NCBI GenBank assembly: GCA_965263335.1
Contig: CBDHHE010000001.1
Location: 2,728,001-2,792,000 of the forward strand
Direction: 5' to 3'
Length of the DNA stretch: 64,000 nucleotides
Source of the DNA: Thermohalobaculum sp965263335
GTDB taxonomy: Bacteria; Pseudomonadota; Alphaproteobacteria; Rhodobacterales; Rhodobacteraceae
The position numbers and the translations under genes were made by a program. A model generated the notes under the pieces. That model worked only from the letters and a program-made list of their open reading frames with translations. It made no database searches and was not told the DNA's origin. Of this stretch, positions 43,012 through 52,217 are shown piece by piece. How positions within the stretch are numbered: the stretch's first letter is position 1; each line of letters begins with the position of its first letter.

Positions 43012-43404
43012 CTAGTTGGAACCGCTCTTGGTCTGCTCCAGGGTCTTCAGCATGGTTTCATGGGCAGCGGTCTGCAGTCGTGTCGTGGCACGACGGACCT
43101 CCTCCATCGCCGCCGCAAGAGCTGCGGAATCCGCAGAATCACTCGTTGCAATCTCGAGCATTTCCATTCGACGGGCGCGGAGTTCAGCGCCGAGCCGGCG
43201 CAGCTCCGGCCGTTCAGCCCGGAAACTATTGACCAGGGCACGGCGGGTCTCCCGCGGCATCTGGATCAGAACCTGCGCCATGCCGTCACCAATCCGCCCG
43301 CGATCGAACAGGCGCACGCCAACACCTACGACCACCGCGTTGAGCAGCAGCGAAAAGCAGAACACCACCACGAACAGCACCCGCCAGATACGGCCCCAAG
43401 TCAT
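43012..43404 (-). CDS. Periplasmic metal-resistance/CpxP-like sensor protein
   Basis: A 130-aa protein with one N-terminal membrane helix (IWRVLFVVVFCFSLLLNAVVVGVGV) and a long periplasmic helical hairpin (PRETRRALVNSFRAERPELRRLGAELRARR is the first helix span; the second continues to TLEQTKSG). This layout resembles Metal_resist/CnrX-type sensors, which hold an anti-sigma factor and release it on metal or envelope stress. It overlaps the upstream gene by ATGA and ends the ECF operon. The metal is not determinable. Confidence 0.68.
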   Translation of the reverse strand: MTWGRIWRVLFVVVFCFSLLLNAVVVGVGVRLFDRGRIGDGMAQVLIQMPRETRRALVNSFRAERPELRRLGAELRARRMEMLEIATSDSADSAALAAAMEEVRRATTRLQTAAHETMLKTLEQTKSGSN

Positions 43405-43730
43405 CGATCTGCTCCAACGAAGAATGCGACGATCGGATCGTCGAGTGCCGTGGGCGCTCCCATCGCGAGCAACAGCATGCTCTCATCAGGGTCGCCAGTC
43501 GCCAGACCGGGCAGGTGGTAGCCGCCAAATCCCGCGGCCAGCAGCATGGTCGCGAACCCGGCAACCGCCAGTCTCGGGGTGAAGAAGGGTCTCAGAAAAA
43601 CCCGCGCTCCGGCTTGCGCATCGAGCCGGTCGTTCACCGCTCGGCGGAGCTTCTCTGCATTGGTATCGCGTGCACTTGCCGCGCGCACCAGCGCGTCAAT
43701 CCTGTCGGTTTCGTCATCGTGATCGTGCAT
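43401..43730 (-). CDS. Probable anti-sigma factor, single-pass membrane protein
   Basis: A 109-aa protein: a charged cytosolic N-terminus with DRIDALVRAASARDTNAEKLRRAV, one membrane helix (LAVAGFATMLLAAGFGG) and a short periplasmic tail. It is translated from a TGATG overlap with the ECF sigma stop and overlaps the periplasmic sensor gene. Size, topology and position fit a CnrY/anti-ECF type protein; there is no zinc HxxxCxxC motif. Assigned by context. Confidence 0.65.
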   Translation of the reverse strand: MHDHDDETDRIDALVRAASARDTNAEKLRRAVNDRLDAQAGARVFLRPFFTPRLAVAGFATMLLAAGFGGYHLPGLATGDPDESMLLLAMGAPTALDDPIVAFFVGADR

Positions 43731-44305
43731 CACGGACTGACCTCCTCGTCGTCATCAGCGATCGGTCGAAGGGCGCGACGAGCGCGCACCAGAAGTTGCT
43801 CGACCGCGCCGCGGCTGGAGCCCATCGCTCCCGCGACCTCTGCGCTGTCGAGCCCGGCGACGGCACTGAGCAACAAAGCCATCCGCTGGCGGTCGGGCAG
43901 CCTGTCAATTGCTTTCCTGACTTTAGCCAGACGTTGCCTGCTCTCAAGCGTGTCAGCGGCTGTGGGCATTGGATCCACGATCTCGAGTGCCGCAGATTCA
44001 AGTCCGACGAAGCGCCGAAACGCTTGCCTCCTCTGCCGGTCGATGCAGAGATTGACCACGATCCGATAGAGCCACGTACTGACTTGCGCTCGATCCGGCT
44101 CGTAGCGCCCGGCATGACGCCAGACCCGCAGAAAAACATCCTGAACAACTTCCTCAGCCTCATCTGCCCGCCCGAGATAGCGCGTTGCGACAAGGGTAAG
44201 CCCGCGCCCGTGCAGCGCAATCAGATCCCCAAGCGCCCGGCGGTCGCCCTCCGCAACCGACCGGACGAGCGCCGCCGCCTCGTGCTGAGCATCCCGATCA
44301 GTCAA
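43730..44305 (-). CDS. ECF-type RNA polymerase sigma factor
   Basis: A 191-aa sigma factor with region 2 (LGRADEAEEVVQDVFLRVWRHAG, then STWLYRIVVNLCIDRQRR) and region 4 (IDRLPDRQRMALLLSAVAGLDSAEVAGAMGSSRGAVEQLLVRARRAL spans it; key part GAVEQLLVRAR). The start is TTG at 44305 with GGAG 6 nt upstream; the longer frame to 44503 overlaps the preceding gene and lacks a site. The two following genes look like its anti-sigma system. Confidence 0.93.
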   Translation of the reverse strand: MTDRDAQHEAAALVRSVAEGDRRALGDLIALHGRGLTLVATRYLGRADEAEEVVQDVFLRVWRHAGRYEPDRAQVSTWLYRIVVNLCIDRQRRQAFRRFVGLESAALEIVDPMPTAADTLESRQRLAKVRKAIDRLPDRQRMALLLSAVAGLDSAEVAGAMGSSRGAVEQLLVRARRALRPIADDDEEVSP

Positions 44306-44348
44306 GGATATCTCCAGGCCTAGAGAAGAGGCGGCGGCAGTTCCGGTC

Positions 44349-44792
44349 TCACCAGTGGCCGAGCCTCCGCCGATTGACGCGATTGTAGCGATATGCCGGG
44401 CGATGTCGCGAGACAGTGTTGCCATCCGGCCCTGTGACCGTGTTGACGGAACGCCCGCGAAACAAGCCGTATTGGCTGTTCCGTTGACCGGAGAACGTTT
44501 CACCGTTCGCGCCGGTCACGGAGTAGTCACGTGAGCAGTTCACCCTTCCGCTGCGCGAGCAGTTGACGGTCGCGCTGGAGCTGCCCCCGTTGACACCGCT
44601 CCGGTCGATGACGAGGCCGGTCTCGGGATCATAGCTCTTGGTGACCGAGCCGTTGGGCCCGGTTCGGGTCCGCTCGGATGCCTGCGCATCGCTCAAGATC
44701 AAGACTACGGCTGCCAATGCGATCAGGGCGAAGGCAATTCTGATCGGCGACCTGCGACTCAGTCCGCTGTTTCCTCTTTGCATGGCGCTCAC
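44349..44792 (-). CDS. Secreted Ser/Gly/Arg-rich hypothetical protein
   Basis: A 147-aa exported protein: a signal-anchor-like segment IRIAFALIALAAVVLILSDAQAS, then a polar region rich in Ser, Asn and Gly with paired repeats (NGSVTKSYDPETGLVIDRSG and NGETFSGQRNSQYGLFRG, sharing an NG-x-polar pattern and conserved Cys pairs CSRSGRVNCSR). The GTG start at 44792 overlaps the stop of the EF-hand gene (GTGA), so it is translationally coupled. Function unknown; probably periplasmic or surface. Confidence 0.7.
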   Translation of the reverse strand: MSAMQRGNSGLSRRSPIRIAFALIALAAVVLILSDAQASERTRTGPNGSVTKSYDPETGLVIDRSGVNGGSSSATVNCSRSGRVNCSRDYSVTGANGETFSGQRNSQYGLFRGRSVNTVTGPDGNTVSRHRPAYRYNRVNRRRLGHW

Positions 44793-45217
44793 CGATGCCG
44801 TTGGGCGATGGTGTCGCGCATCGCGGCGGCTTCCGCCTTGGTGATGAAGCCATCACCATCGCGGTCGACGAGTTCAAACATCAGGTTCTGTGCAGTGAAC
44901 TCATCAAGCGTCAGGCTTCCGTCACCATCAGTGTCCATGCGCTGCGAACGTAGCACCATGGCCGAGTGAACCATCTGCGCAAATGCGGCCATCCGCGTCC
45001 GCGCGGCTTCTTGTTCGTCAGAAGAAATCCGACCGTCGGCGTTCCGATCCAATCGGTTGAACATGGCGCGGCGTGCCTCTGTCGCCTCGGCACGGCTCAC
45101 CGCGCCGTCCTGGTCGGTATCAATGCGGGCAAAGCCCGGTCCGAACTGCTGGGCCGCCGCAGGTGCAGCCACTGCGGTTGCGAGCAATGCGGTTAAGATG
45201 AGTTGTGTCGAACGCAT
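44789..45217 (-). CDS. Periplasmic EF-hand calcium-binding protein
   Basis: A 142-aa protein with a signal peptide (MRSTQLILTALLATAVAAPAAAQ) and four EF-hand loops: DTDQDGAVSRAE, DRNADGRISSDE, DTDGDGSLTLDE and DRDGDGFITKAE. Calmodulin-like spacing of the pairs suggests Ca2+ sensing or buffering. ATG 45217 gives the signal peptide directly; the longer frame upstream is not supported. It leads the operon that contains the ECF sigma system. Confidence 0.9.
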   Translation of the reverse strand: MRSTQLILTALLATAVAAPAAAQQFGPGFARIDTDQDGAVSRAEATEARRAMFNRLDRNADGRISSDEQEAARTRMAAFAQMVHSAMVLRSQRMDTDGDGSLTLDEFTAQNLMFELVDRDGDGFITKAEAAAMRDTIAQRHR

Positions 45218-45452
45218 GGTTGTTGTCTCCGATATCCGCGAGCGCTTGTTGGCTCGTGAATTGGTACGGAGAAACTCTGCGCCTCCTACGCCAGCCCGAA
45301 AGATTTCTGAGTCACGGTATGGGCACGACGATCGACACCGTGCGTCGGCGGAGGAGGCATTGATCGCATCGAAGTCGCTAGAGAGACGTATGAGCCGCTT
45401 GCCCGTCGGCGCCAATGCGGGACACACCAACGCAACAGTGTTGCAAGTTCAA

Positions 45453-46499
45453 TCAGACGTGTTTGCGTCGATAAGCCGAAGGCGGCTCACCGGTCCAACG
45501 CTTGAACGCCCGACGAAACGCCCGATCATCCGAGTAACCGAGCAGGGAGCTCACAGTTTCCAGCGAGCTTGACGGGTCCAGCAGAAATGCCCGCGCATTG
45601 GAGGCGCGCATCTCGTCGATCATGGCGTGCAGTGAAGTGTCGTGACGTGCCGCAATTCTACGTGCCTGGCGAAGGCTCAGCTGAGCGCGGCCCGCGACTG
45701 TTGTCGCGCGATAGTCACCGCGGGCTGCACCATCGGCGATCGCGCGCTGAAGCCGCGCCAGATCCGCCGGAACATGGGTACTCTCCAACCTCCCGAGCAC
45801 CTCGGCGAAGTGGCGCTCGACAAACTCGAACAGGGTCGCGTTGGCTTGCTCTACCGATTGATCCAGTGCCTCACGATGCAGGAAAACTGCATTGCGCGGC
45901 TTCCCGAAACTCACCGGCACACGGAAAAACGCTTCATAGTCCGAAACAGGTCCAAGTGGCGCATAGCGAAACTCGACACGCGAGATGGCGCCCTCGATCT
46001 GCAGGATTTCCCGGATCATGCGGACGCCGACTGCGGTGCCCACTTCGGACAAACGCCCCTGATCAATCTCGTCGCTCGGATGCTCGCTCGTCATCACCGC
46101 ATCTGCGTCGCCCTCATGAAGTTTCAGGTCTAACCGGTCGGCGATCACGACCCGATGATTGCTCATGAATTGCAATGCTCCGCGCAAATCGCCGGCGAAT
46201 TGAATCCCATGAGCGAGCCCGCCCATAAGCGAGAACGGCATGGCCTTTGCGGACTCGATCGTCAGTGCCACGCTTCCGTCTGTCCGTGCCGCCAGTGCCC
46301 GCCAGAGCCGCGGAGCCATATCATCCGGCAAACGAGCATCCGCATCAGCGAGCGTCACCATCTCCATGCCGGTTGCCGCCCTGATGTCATCGATCGACAT
46401 GCCTTGCGACAACGCGAATGCGACGGTCGTGGATACGACACTTACATGATTGTGAAATCCCGCATCCGCGGCCGGAAATGTCCGCTTCTTTGCTGACAT
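45453..46499 (-). CDS. AraC-family regulator with arabinose-PS-GGDEF-type N-domain
   Basis: A 348-aa regulator. The N-terminal 200 residues are of the Arabinose_bd type seen in OruR/ArgR relatives (VSVVSTTVAFALSQGMSIDDI, PFSLMGGLAHGIQFAGDLRGAL). The C-terminal AraC HTH pair includes LSLRQARRIAARHDTSLHAMIDEMR and VSSLLGYSDDRAFRRAFKRWTGEPPSAYR. It is divergent from the RND efflux genes across 231 bp, so it probably controls them. Confidence 0.88.
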   Translation of the reverse strand: MSAKKRTFPAADAGFHNHVSVVSTTVAFALSQGMSIDDIRAATGMEMVTLADADARLPDDMAPRLWRALAARTDGSVALTIESAKAMPFSLMGGLAHGIQFAGDLRGALQFMSNHRVVIADRLDLKLHEGDADAVMTSEHPSDEIDQGRLSEVGTAVGVRMIREILQIEGAISRVEFRYAPLGPVSDYEAFFRVPVSFGKPRNAVFLHREALDQSVEQANATLFEFVERHFAEVLGRLESTHVPADLARLQRAIADGAARGDYRATTVAGRAQLSLRQARRIAARHDTSLHAMIDEMRASNARAFLLDPSSSLETVSSLLGYSDDRAFRRAFKRWTGEPPSAYRRKHV

Positions 46500-46584
46500 G
46501 GTCCTGTCGCTCGCCCCCCTTAACCGTCATTGTTTGATGAGATTCGCGACGGGGTGGGGCCGAGTCAATCCAAAATGCAAAATC

Positions 46585-46601
46585 TAGAGGCGTACCCTCT
46601 A
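46585..46601. promoter_or_regulatory. Palindrome in the araC-RND intergenic region
   Basis: TAGAGG, 5 nt, CCTCTA, perfect arms in the divergent control region, within an A/T-rich stretch about 130 bp from the adaptor gene start. A candidate operator for the AraC-type regulator or another repressor. Confidence 0.45.
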
Positions 46602-46730
46602 ACACAAACAAAATAGCCACCAATTCTTCTTCGCAACTTCTTTCAAAATTACTTCTTCAATATTTCCGACAAACAGCGTCGCGGAGCGAGTTCGCGGGGT
46701 GTCTAGCAACGCGAAATGAGGGAGTGGCGA

Positions 46731-47912
46731 ATGCATCTCTTGACCAAGCCTCTCTGTTCCGGCTGGAAATCATCGCTGCGGGCGAGGCAGCGTCCGACCT
46801 GGCACCTGCCGATCGCCCTGGTCTCGGTTTGCCTTCTGGCCGCCTGCTTCCCGGAAAGTGAAGAAACCGACACGGAACCTGCTCCGGTTCGCGGGCTGAT
46901 CACGACCGTGGTGAGGTCGGCCGAAGAAACCAGGGTGCGCCGCTATCCCGGCGTGCTGGAACCCGGCGAGGTCAATGTCCTCTCGTTCAAGGTGGGCGGG
47001 CGCATGGGCAAGCTCGATCTGAACGTCGGTCAACGCGTTGACAAGGAGCAACTGCTTGCAGAGCTCGACGCCGCGCAGTTCCTCACGTCAATCGAGAACC
47101 GGCAAGCTTCGGTCGATGAAGCAGCTGCCGAGCTTGCGCAGGATGAGGAGGATCTGGAGCGGTCCGAAGGACTTCTGCAACGCGGCGTGGTCACCAAAGT
47201 CCAGCGCGACGAGGATGCCACTGCGGTGAAAACAAGCCGCGCCCAGCTGGTCCAGGCTCAAAAGGACCTGACCAGCGCTGAGGAAGATTTCGCCGACTCC
47301 AAGCTCTATGCCCCCTTCGATGCCATCGTGAACGCGGTCGAGGCGGAAAGTTTTGCGACCGTGAGTGCCGGGGAGAGCGTGCTCTCCATCTACGAGGAGG
47401 GCGATCTTGAAGTGTCCTTCTCCGTGAACTTCGAGGTTGTCTCGCAGCTTGTGGTCGGCACACCGGCGACCGTCCGACTGGCGGATGCGCCCGATCAGCC
47501 CCTGGCTGCCGTCGTCAGCGAACTCGGCGAGCGGGCGGAAACCGTGTCCTCTTTTCCCGTGGTGGTTCAGCTTCAGGAGGTCACGCCATTCATCAAACCC
47601 GGAATGGCGGTCGAAGTCTCGTTCGCGTTCGAGGTCCCGAACGCCGAGGCATTTCTGATCCCGATCAGCGCGGCGATCCCGGAAGGCCAGATCCCCGAAG
47701 GCGCCGGCCCGAGCTCGGTCCTGCCTGTACCGGTCTATGTGTTCGATCCGGAAACAAGCACGGTCAAGCGCCGCACCATCACGTTCGCCGGGCTGCGCGG
47801 GAACAAGCTCCTGGTGGTGGAAGGCCTGACCGAAGGCGAACACGTCGCCACCAAGGGCGTCTCCTTCCTGCGAGAGGGGATGGAAGTCAAACTGCTCGAG
47901 CCGAGGGAATAG
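46731..47912 (+). CDS. RND efflux periplasmic adaptor (membrane-fusion) lipoprotein
   Basis: A 393-aa HlyD/AcrA-type adaptor that links an RND pump to an outer-membrane channel. It has a lipobox (LLAAC near residue 26), a lipoyl half (VLSFKVGGRMGKLDLNVGQRVDKEQLLAELD), a coiled-coil hairpin (SVDEAAAELAQDEEDLERSEGLL) and beta-barrel segments (LEVSFSVNFEVVSQLVVG, FIKPGMAVEVSFAF). ATG 46731 follows AGGGAG; an ATG at 46716 would lie upstream of that site. The pump gene follows 4 nt after the stop. Confidence 0.93.
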   Translation: MHLLTKPLCSGWKSSLRARQRPTWHLPIALVSVCLLAACFPESEETDTEPAPVRGLITTVVRSAEETRVRRYPGVLEPGEVNVLSFKVGGRMGKLDLNVGQRVDKEQLLAELDAAQFLTSIENRQASVDEAAAELAQDEEDLERSEGLLQRGVVTKVQRDEDATAVKTSRAQLVQAQKDLTSAEEDFADSKLYAPFDAIVNAVEAESFATVSAGESVLSIYEEGDLEVSFSVNFEVVSQLVVGTPATVRLADAPDQPLAAVVSELGERAETVSSFPVVVQLQEVTPFIKPGMAVEVSFAFEVPNAEAFLIPISAAIPEGQIPEGAGPSSVLPVPVYVFDPETSTVKRRTITFAGLRGNKLLVVEGLTEGEHVATKGVSFLREGMEVKLLEPRE

Positions 47913-47916
47913 ACGC

Positions 47917-50900
47917 ATGGATTTCCTCACCCGCTTTGGGATCGAAAAGTCCCGCTTCACAGCGTTGATGATGGTTGCCGTGATCACGATGGGGCTGGCG
48001 GCCTATCTCAGCCTCCCGAAACGAGAAGACCCCGCCATCACGATCCGAACGGCCGTCGTGCTGGTCCAGTTCGATGGCATGTCGCCCGAGCGTGTCGAGA
48101 ACCTCATCGCAATCCCGATCGAACGGAAAGTCCGCGAAATCGGCGAAGTGGAAGACATCGAAACCGTCATCACCAGCGGACAGGCGCTGATCTACGTGCA
48201 CCTCTACGACATCGTGGCCGGAAGTGGCATCGAGGACGCGTGGGAGGATCTGCGCAACAAGATGGAAGCGGTGGTGAGCGAGTTGCCGGACGGGACGTCG
48301 CAACCCGTTGTGAACACCGACTACGGAGACGTCTCGATTGCCACGGTCGCCCTGACCGGAGATGGGTTCAGTCTCGCCGAAATCGAGGACGTCGCCGACG
48401 ATCTGCGCACATCGCTCTACAGCGTCGATGGCATCACGAAAGTGACCCTCTACGGCGAGCAGGACGAGCGGGTCTGGCTTGAGGTCGACACCCGCAAACT
48501 CGCGTCGGTGGGCGTGCAGATGCAGCAGTTGCTCGACGACCTGACCGCGCAGAACGTGATCCTGCCAGCAGGCGAGATCGATGCAGACGGCACCCGCATC
48601 GTTCTGGAGGCGAACGGCGATCTGGCGAATGTGGATGAAATCCGCGGTGTCCTGACAAAGGTCAGCGGGCTTGCGGGTTATGTCCGGATGTCGGACTTGG
48701 TCGAAGTCCGGCGTGGCTATGTCGATCCGAAAGAGACCCCGGTCTTCTTCGACGGGCAGCCCGCGATCGTGCTGGCAATCGAGATGTCGGCGACCACGGA
48801 TATCCAGGATCTCGGTGGACGTCTTGCTGCGCACCTGAAGAGCTTCGAGGAGCGCCAGCCGATCGGCATCGCACTCAATGTGTCGACCTTTCAGGAGACC
48901 AACGTCACCGACTCCGTCAATGGGGCGCTTGAGAACGTCGGACAGACATTCGTCGTGGTCCTCGTGGTGATGCTGCTCTTCCTTGGTGTTCGGGCCGCGT
49001 TCGTGATCTCGTGCATCGTGCCGTTCACGATCTGCTTCGCGCTGGCGGCAATGTCCGGGATCGGTGTCGATATCGAGCAGGTCTCGATCGCGGCTGTCAT
49101 CATTTCGCTCGGGCTCCTGGTCGACAACGGCCTCGTCGTCGTGGAAGACATCGAAGGCCGCATCAATGCCGGCGAAGACCCGGAACGAGCAGCCAAGGAA
49201 GCGGGCGCGCAGTATATGGTGCCGCTGGGCGTGGCCTCGATCACAACGATCTCGGCATTCATCCCGATGTTGCTGATTGAAGGCACCGAAGGAGAGTTCG
49301 CATTCTCGCTGGGTGCCGTCGTCGCCTCGATGCTGCTGGGGTCGTGGATCACAGCTCTCTACTTTCTGCCGTATCTGTGTGTGCGCATCCTCAGGCCCAA
49401 ACCTGACCGGAACACCGCACCGGGGCGGCTCAATCTGCTGGAGATGTATCGCGCGGTCGTCCGTCGCCTTCTGCCGTTCGGCGTGCCGATTGCCGCACTG
49501 GCATTCGCGGCGGTCGGATTTGCCGGGACACAGTTCGGGCTGCTCAAGCAGGAGATGTTTCCCTACAGCGAGCGGGCCGACTTCCTGATCTACATGGACA
49601 TGCCCAAGGAGGCAGCGATCTCCGAGACCGAGCAGGTGGCGCTTCGTGTGCAGGACTGGCTCAGGGACGGTGAGATCAACCCGGGTGTGCGCAACTCGAC
49701 GGTCTACGTCGGCGACGGGGGGCCGAGGTTCAACCTCGGTCTCAATCCCGCCGACCCCGACCCGGCAAGCGCGTTCTTCCAAGTGAACACTGCCACCTTG
49801 GCGGACGCCATCGAGACCGCAGACCGGGCCCGGCGCGTCTTTATCGAGGAGTTTCCCGAAGCGCGGTTCCGCGTCACCCGCCTGCCCCAGGGCGGCTCGG
49901 AGTCCGGCGTGGTCGATGTCGAGATAAGCGGTCCGGACGCAGAGGTGCTGATGGCCGCCGCCGCCAAGGTTGAGGCCGCCTTTGCCGAGTTCCCGGCGCT
50001 GATCAAGAACGAGAGCGATTGGGGCAACAAGGTGCTGAAAGTCGTGGTCGACGTGGCCCAAGACAAGGCACGCGAGTTCGGCGTCACCTCGGAAAACATC
50101 TCGGAAGTGATGGACGCCTACTTCTCCGGCACAACCTATTCAACATTCCGCGAAGACGACGAGCAAATTCCGATTGTCCTGCGTGCGACGCGTGACGGAC
50201 GAGACAGCGTCGAGGATCTGGCGAACCTCTCGATTGCCGCCGGGGGTGAGGTGATCTCGGTCGACCAGGTCGCGGCCTTTCAGCCGAAACTCGAGTATTC
50301 GGAGATCCGCCGCGAGAACCAGATCCGTCAGGTGATCGTCTCAGGCAAGAGCGTCGCCCTCAGCGCGCAGGAGGTGCTCGCCCGGCTCCAGCCCACGTTG
50401 GATGCGCTGGCACTGGGTTCGGAGTACCGGATCCACATTGGCGGTGAACTGGAAGACAGCGCCGATGTGATGGGTCAGATCGGCGGCAATCTGCCGCTTG
50501 CGCTCGGCGTGATGCTGGCGGCGCTGGTGTTCCAATTCAACTCCATCCGCCGTTCGCTGGTGACGTTCCTGACGATCCCGCTGATCGTCATCGGTGCGCC
50601 CTACACCATGATCGGCATGGGACATCCCATGTCGTTCTTCGCCATGCTGGGGTTGATGTCGCTGATGGGCATCATCATCAACAATGCGATCGTCATGATC
50701 AATCAGATCGATATCGAGCGTGAAACCTTGCCGCTCGACGACGCGATCGTCGCGGCCTCGGCGCAACGCGCACGCCCGGTATTGTTGACCTCGCTGACGA
50801 CAATCTGCGGGCTGACCCCCATGGCACTGGCCGGTGGCGCTCTGTTCGAGCCGATGGCGGCGATCATGATCGGAGGCCTGCTGGTGGCATCTCCGATCAC

Positions 50901-50976
50901 GTTGATCTTCGTGCCTTCGGTCTATCGTCTGCTGATGCGACAGCGGAGCAAGCGCGCAGCGTCGGTGACGGCATGA
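47917..50976 (+). CDS. RND-family efflux permease (inner membrane)
   Basis: A 1019-aa proton-driven exporter with 12 membrane helices and two large periplasmic loops. The proton-relay aspartates lie in the fourth helix (IISLGLLVDNGLVVVEDIEGR), and helices 10-11 are typical (VMLAALVFQFNSIRRSL, MLGLMSLMGIIINNAIVMINQ). Sequence type is nearer to the AcrB/hydrophobe-amphiphile group than to heavy-metal pumps. No outer-membrane factor gene is adjacent, so it must use one from elsewhere. It overlaps the lipoprotein gene downstream by 4 bp. Confidence 0.95.
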   Translation: MDFLTRFGIEKSRFTALMMVAVITMGLAAYLSLPKREDPAITIRTAVVLVQFDGMSPERVENLIAIPIERKVREIGEVEDIETVITSGQALIYVHLYDIVAGSGIEDAWEDLRNKMEAVVSELPDGTSQPVVNTDYGDVSIATVALTGDGFSLAEIEDVADDLRTSLYSVDGITKVTLYGEQDERVWLEVDTRKLASVGVQMQQLLDDLTAQNVILPAGEIDADGTRIVLEANGDLANVDEIRGVLTKVSGLAGYVRMSDLVEVRRGYVDPKETPVFFDGQPAIVLAIEMSATTDIQDLGGRLAAHLKSFEERQPIGIALNVSTFQETNVTDSVNGALENVGQTFVVVLVVMLLFLGVRAAFVISCIVPFTICFALAAMSGIGVDIEQVSIAAVIISLGLLVDNGLVVVEDIEGRINAGEDPERAAKEAGAQYMVPLGVASITTISAFIPMLLIEGTEGEFAFSLGAVVASMLLGSWITALYFLPYLCVRILRPKPDRNTAPGRLNLLEMYRAVVRRLLPFGVPIAALAFAAVGFAGTQFGLLKQEMFPYSERADFLIYMDMPKEAAISETEQVALRVQDWLRDGEINPGVRNSTVYVGDGGPRFNLGLNPADPDPASAFFQVNTATLADAIETADRARRVFIEEFPEARFRVTRLPQGGSESGVVDVEISGPDAEVLMAAAAKVEAAFAEFPALIKNESDWGNKVLKVVVDVAQDKAREFGVTSENISEVMDAYFSGTTYSTFREDDEQIPIVLRATRDGRDSVEDLANLSIAAGGEVISVDQVAAFQPKLEYSEIRRENQIRQVIVSGKSVALSAQEVLARLQPTLDALALGSEYRIHIGGELEDSADVMGQIGGNLPLALGVMLAALVFQFNSIRRSLVTFLTIPLIVIGAPYTMIGMGHPMSFFAMLGLMSLMGIIINNAIVMINQIDIERETLPLDDAIVAASAQRARPVLLTSLTTICGLTPMALAGGALFEPMAAIMIGGLLVASPITLIFVPSVYRLLMRQRSKRAASVTA

Positions 50977-52217
50977 CCAGCACCGCAAGCCGCAAACCCG
51001 GGCAACTCAACCGGCGAATGCTTCTCTCATGCGCCGCCGGCGCAGGTCTCGGCGCGTGCTCATCGCTGACCCGTTCTCCCCTGGCCGAAGCCGACATCGC
51101 GATGGCCGCGCCCTATGGCATTCCCGGTGTGCTCAGGGTCTGGGGAGACGATCTGGGTGAGGGACGGGCCGTTGCTCTCCTTGCCGACGAAATCGCCCGG
51201 GTGCGCCGGGTGCATGCTGAAAAGATCGCAAGCGGAGCGCCGATCTCCGAAAGCGTGCTTGCGTTGTCTGGCGGTGGCGCGGATGGGGCGTTTGGCGCGG
51301 GCCTTCTGGCGGGGTGGACCGAGCACGGCACCAGGCCGAAGTTCACCATGGTTTCGGGCGTCAGCACCGGCGCGATCATCGGCCTGTTGGCCTTTCTCGG
51401 CCCTGATTTCGACGACGAACTCGAGACATTCTACACCTCGTATTCGACGGATGAGCTGTTCGAACCGAGCCCGTTCGCTGCGCTGTCCGGCGGCACCTCT
51501 CTGACGGATGCCACCGGGTTCAACGCACTGGTCGAGGCGTTCGTCAACGACGAGGTGGTGTCGATGCTGGCTCAGGAGGCCGCGGCCGGGCGGCGCTTGC
51601 TGATCGGGACGACCAACATTGACGCGGCCCGGCCGGTGATCTGGAACGTCACCGAGATCGCGGTGTCCGGTCACCCGATGGCCAAGACCCTGATCCGCGA
51701 CGTGCTGCGCGCCTCGGCAGCAATCCCGGCCGCGCTGCCGCCGGTCGTCATCCCGGTGTTGGGCAGCGACGGCGTCACCTACGACGAAGTTCATGTGGAT
51801 GGCGGCGCGACCCAGCAGGTGATGCTCTTCAGTCCGGAGTTGCCGGTGCGGGAAGTCGACAGGGCACTCGGAATCGAGATCGAACGCAATCTCTACGTTG
51901 TGATCAACAACACGCTGAACAAGCCATACAGCCCGGTTGAACTCGGCGTGCTCTCGATTGCCGGGAAGGCGGTCAGCAGCCTGATCAGCGGTTCGGGCAG
52001 CGGCGACCTCTACAAGATTTATGCAATCGCCCAGCGTGACGAAATCAACTTCCAGGTGCTCTGGATTCCAAAGACCTTCGACGAGCAGGCCGCCGAGATG
52101 TTCGACCCGGTGTACATGCGCGCACTCTATGATCTGGGCTTCGCGTATGGCCTCGATGCGAATCGCTGGCAGGATCACCCGCCCTTTTTCAAGCCTGACG
52201 CGTCCTTGACGGATTGA
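50973..52217 (+). CDS. Patatin-like phospholipase, lipoprotein
   Basis: A 414-aa acyl hydrolase with a lipobox (GLGACSS near residue 29), so probably outer- or inner-membrane anchored in the periplasm. Patatin elements are complete: oxyanion loop SGGGADGAFGAG, nucleophile elbow GVSTG, and the catalytic Asp in VHVDGGAT. It starts at ATGA overlapping the RND pump stop, so lipid remodelling seems coupled to efflux. The C-terminal tail overlaps a convergent gene by 29 bp. Confidence 0.9.
   Translation: MTSTASRKPGQLNRRMLLSCAAGAGLGACSSLTRSPLAEADIAMAAPYGIPGVLRVWGDDLGEGRAVALLADEIARVRRVHAEKIASGAPISESVLALSGGGADGAFGAGLLAGWTEHGTRPKFTMVSGVSTGAIIGLLAFLGPDFDDELETFYTSYSTDELFEPSPFAALSGGTSLTDATGFNALVEAFVNDEVVSMLAQEAAAGRRLLIGTTNIDAARPVIWNVTEIAVSGHPMAKTLIRDVLRASAAIPAALPPVVIPVLGSDGVTYDEVHVDGGATQQVMLFSPELPVREVDRALGIEIERNLYVVINNTLNKPYSPVELGVLSIAGKAVSSLISGSGSGDLYKIYAIAQRDEINFQVLWIPKTFDEQAAEMFDPVYMRALYDLGFAYGLDANRWQDHPPFFKPDASLTD

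Noticed and set aside
47887..50061. Minus-strand open frame of 724 aa
   Set aside because: It is antisense to the RND permease, rich in His/Asp/Arg as expected for a GC-rich shadow frame, and lacks family motifs and a ribosome site.
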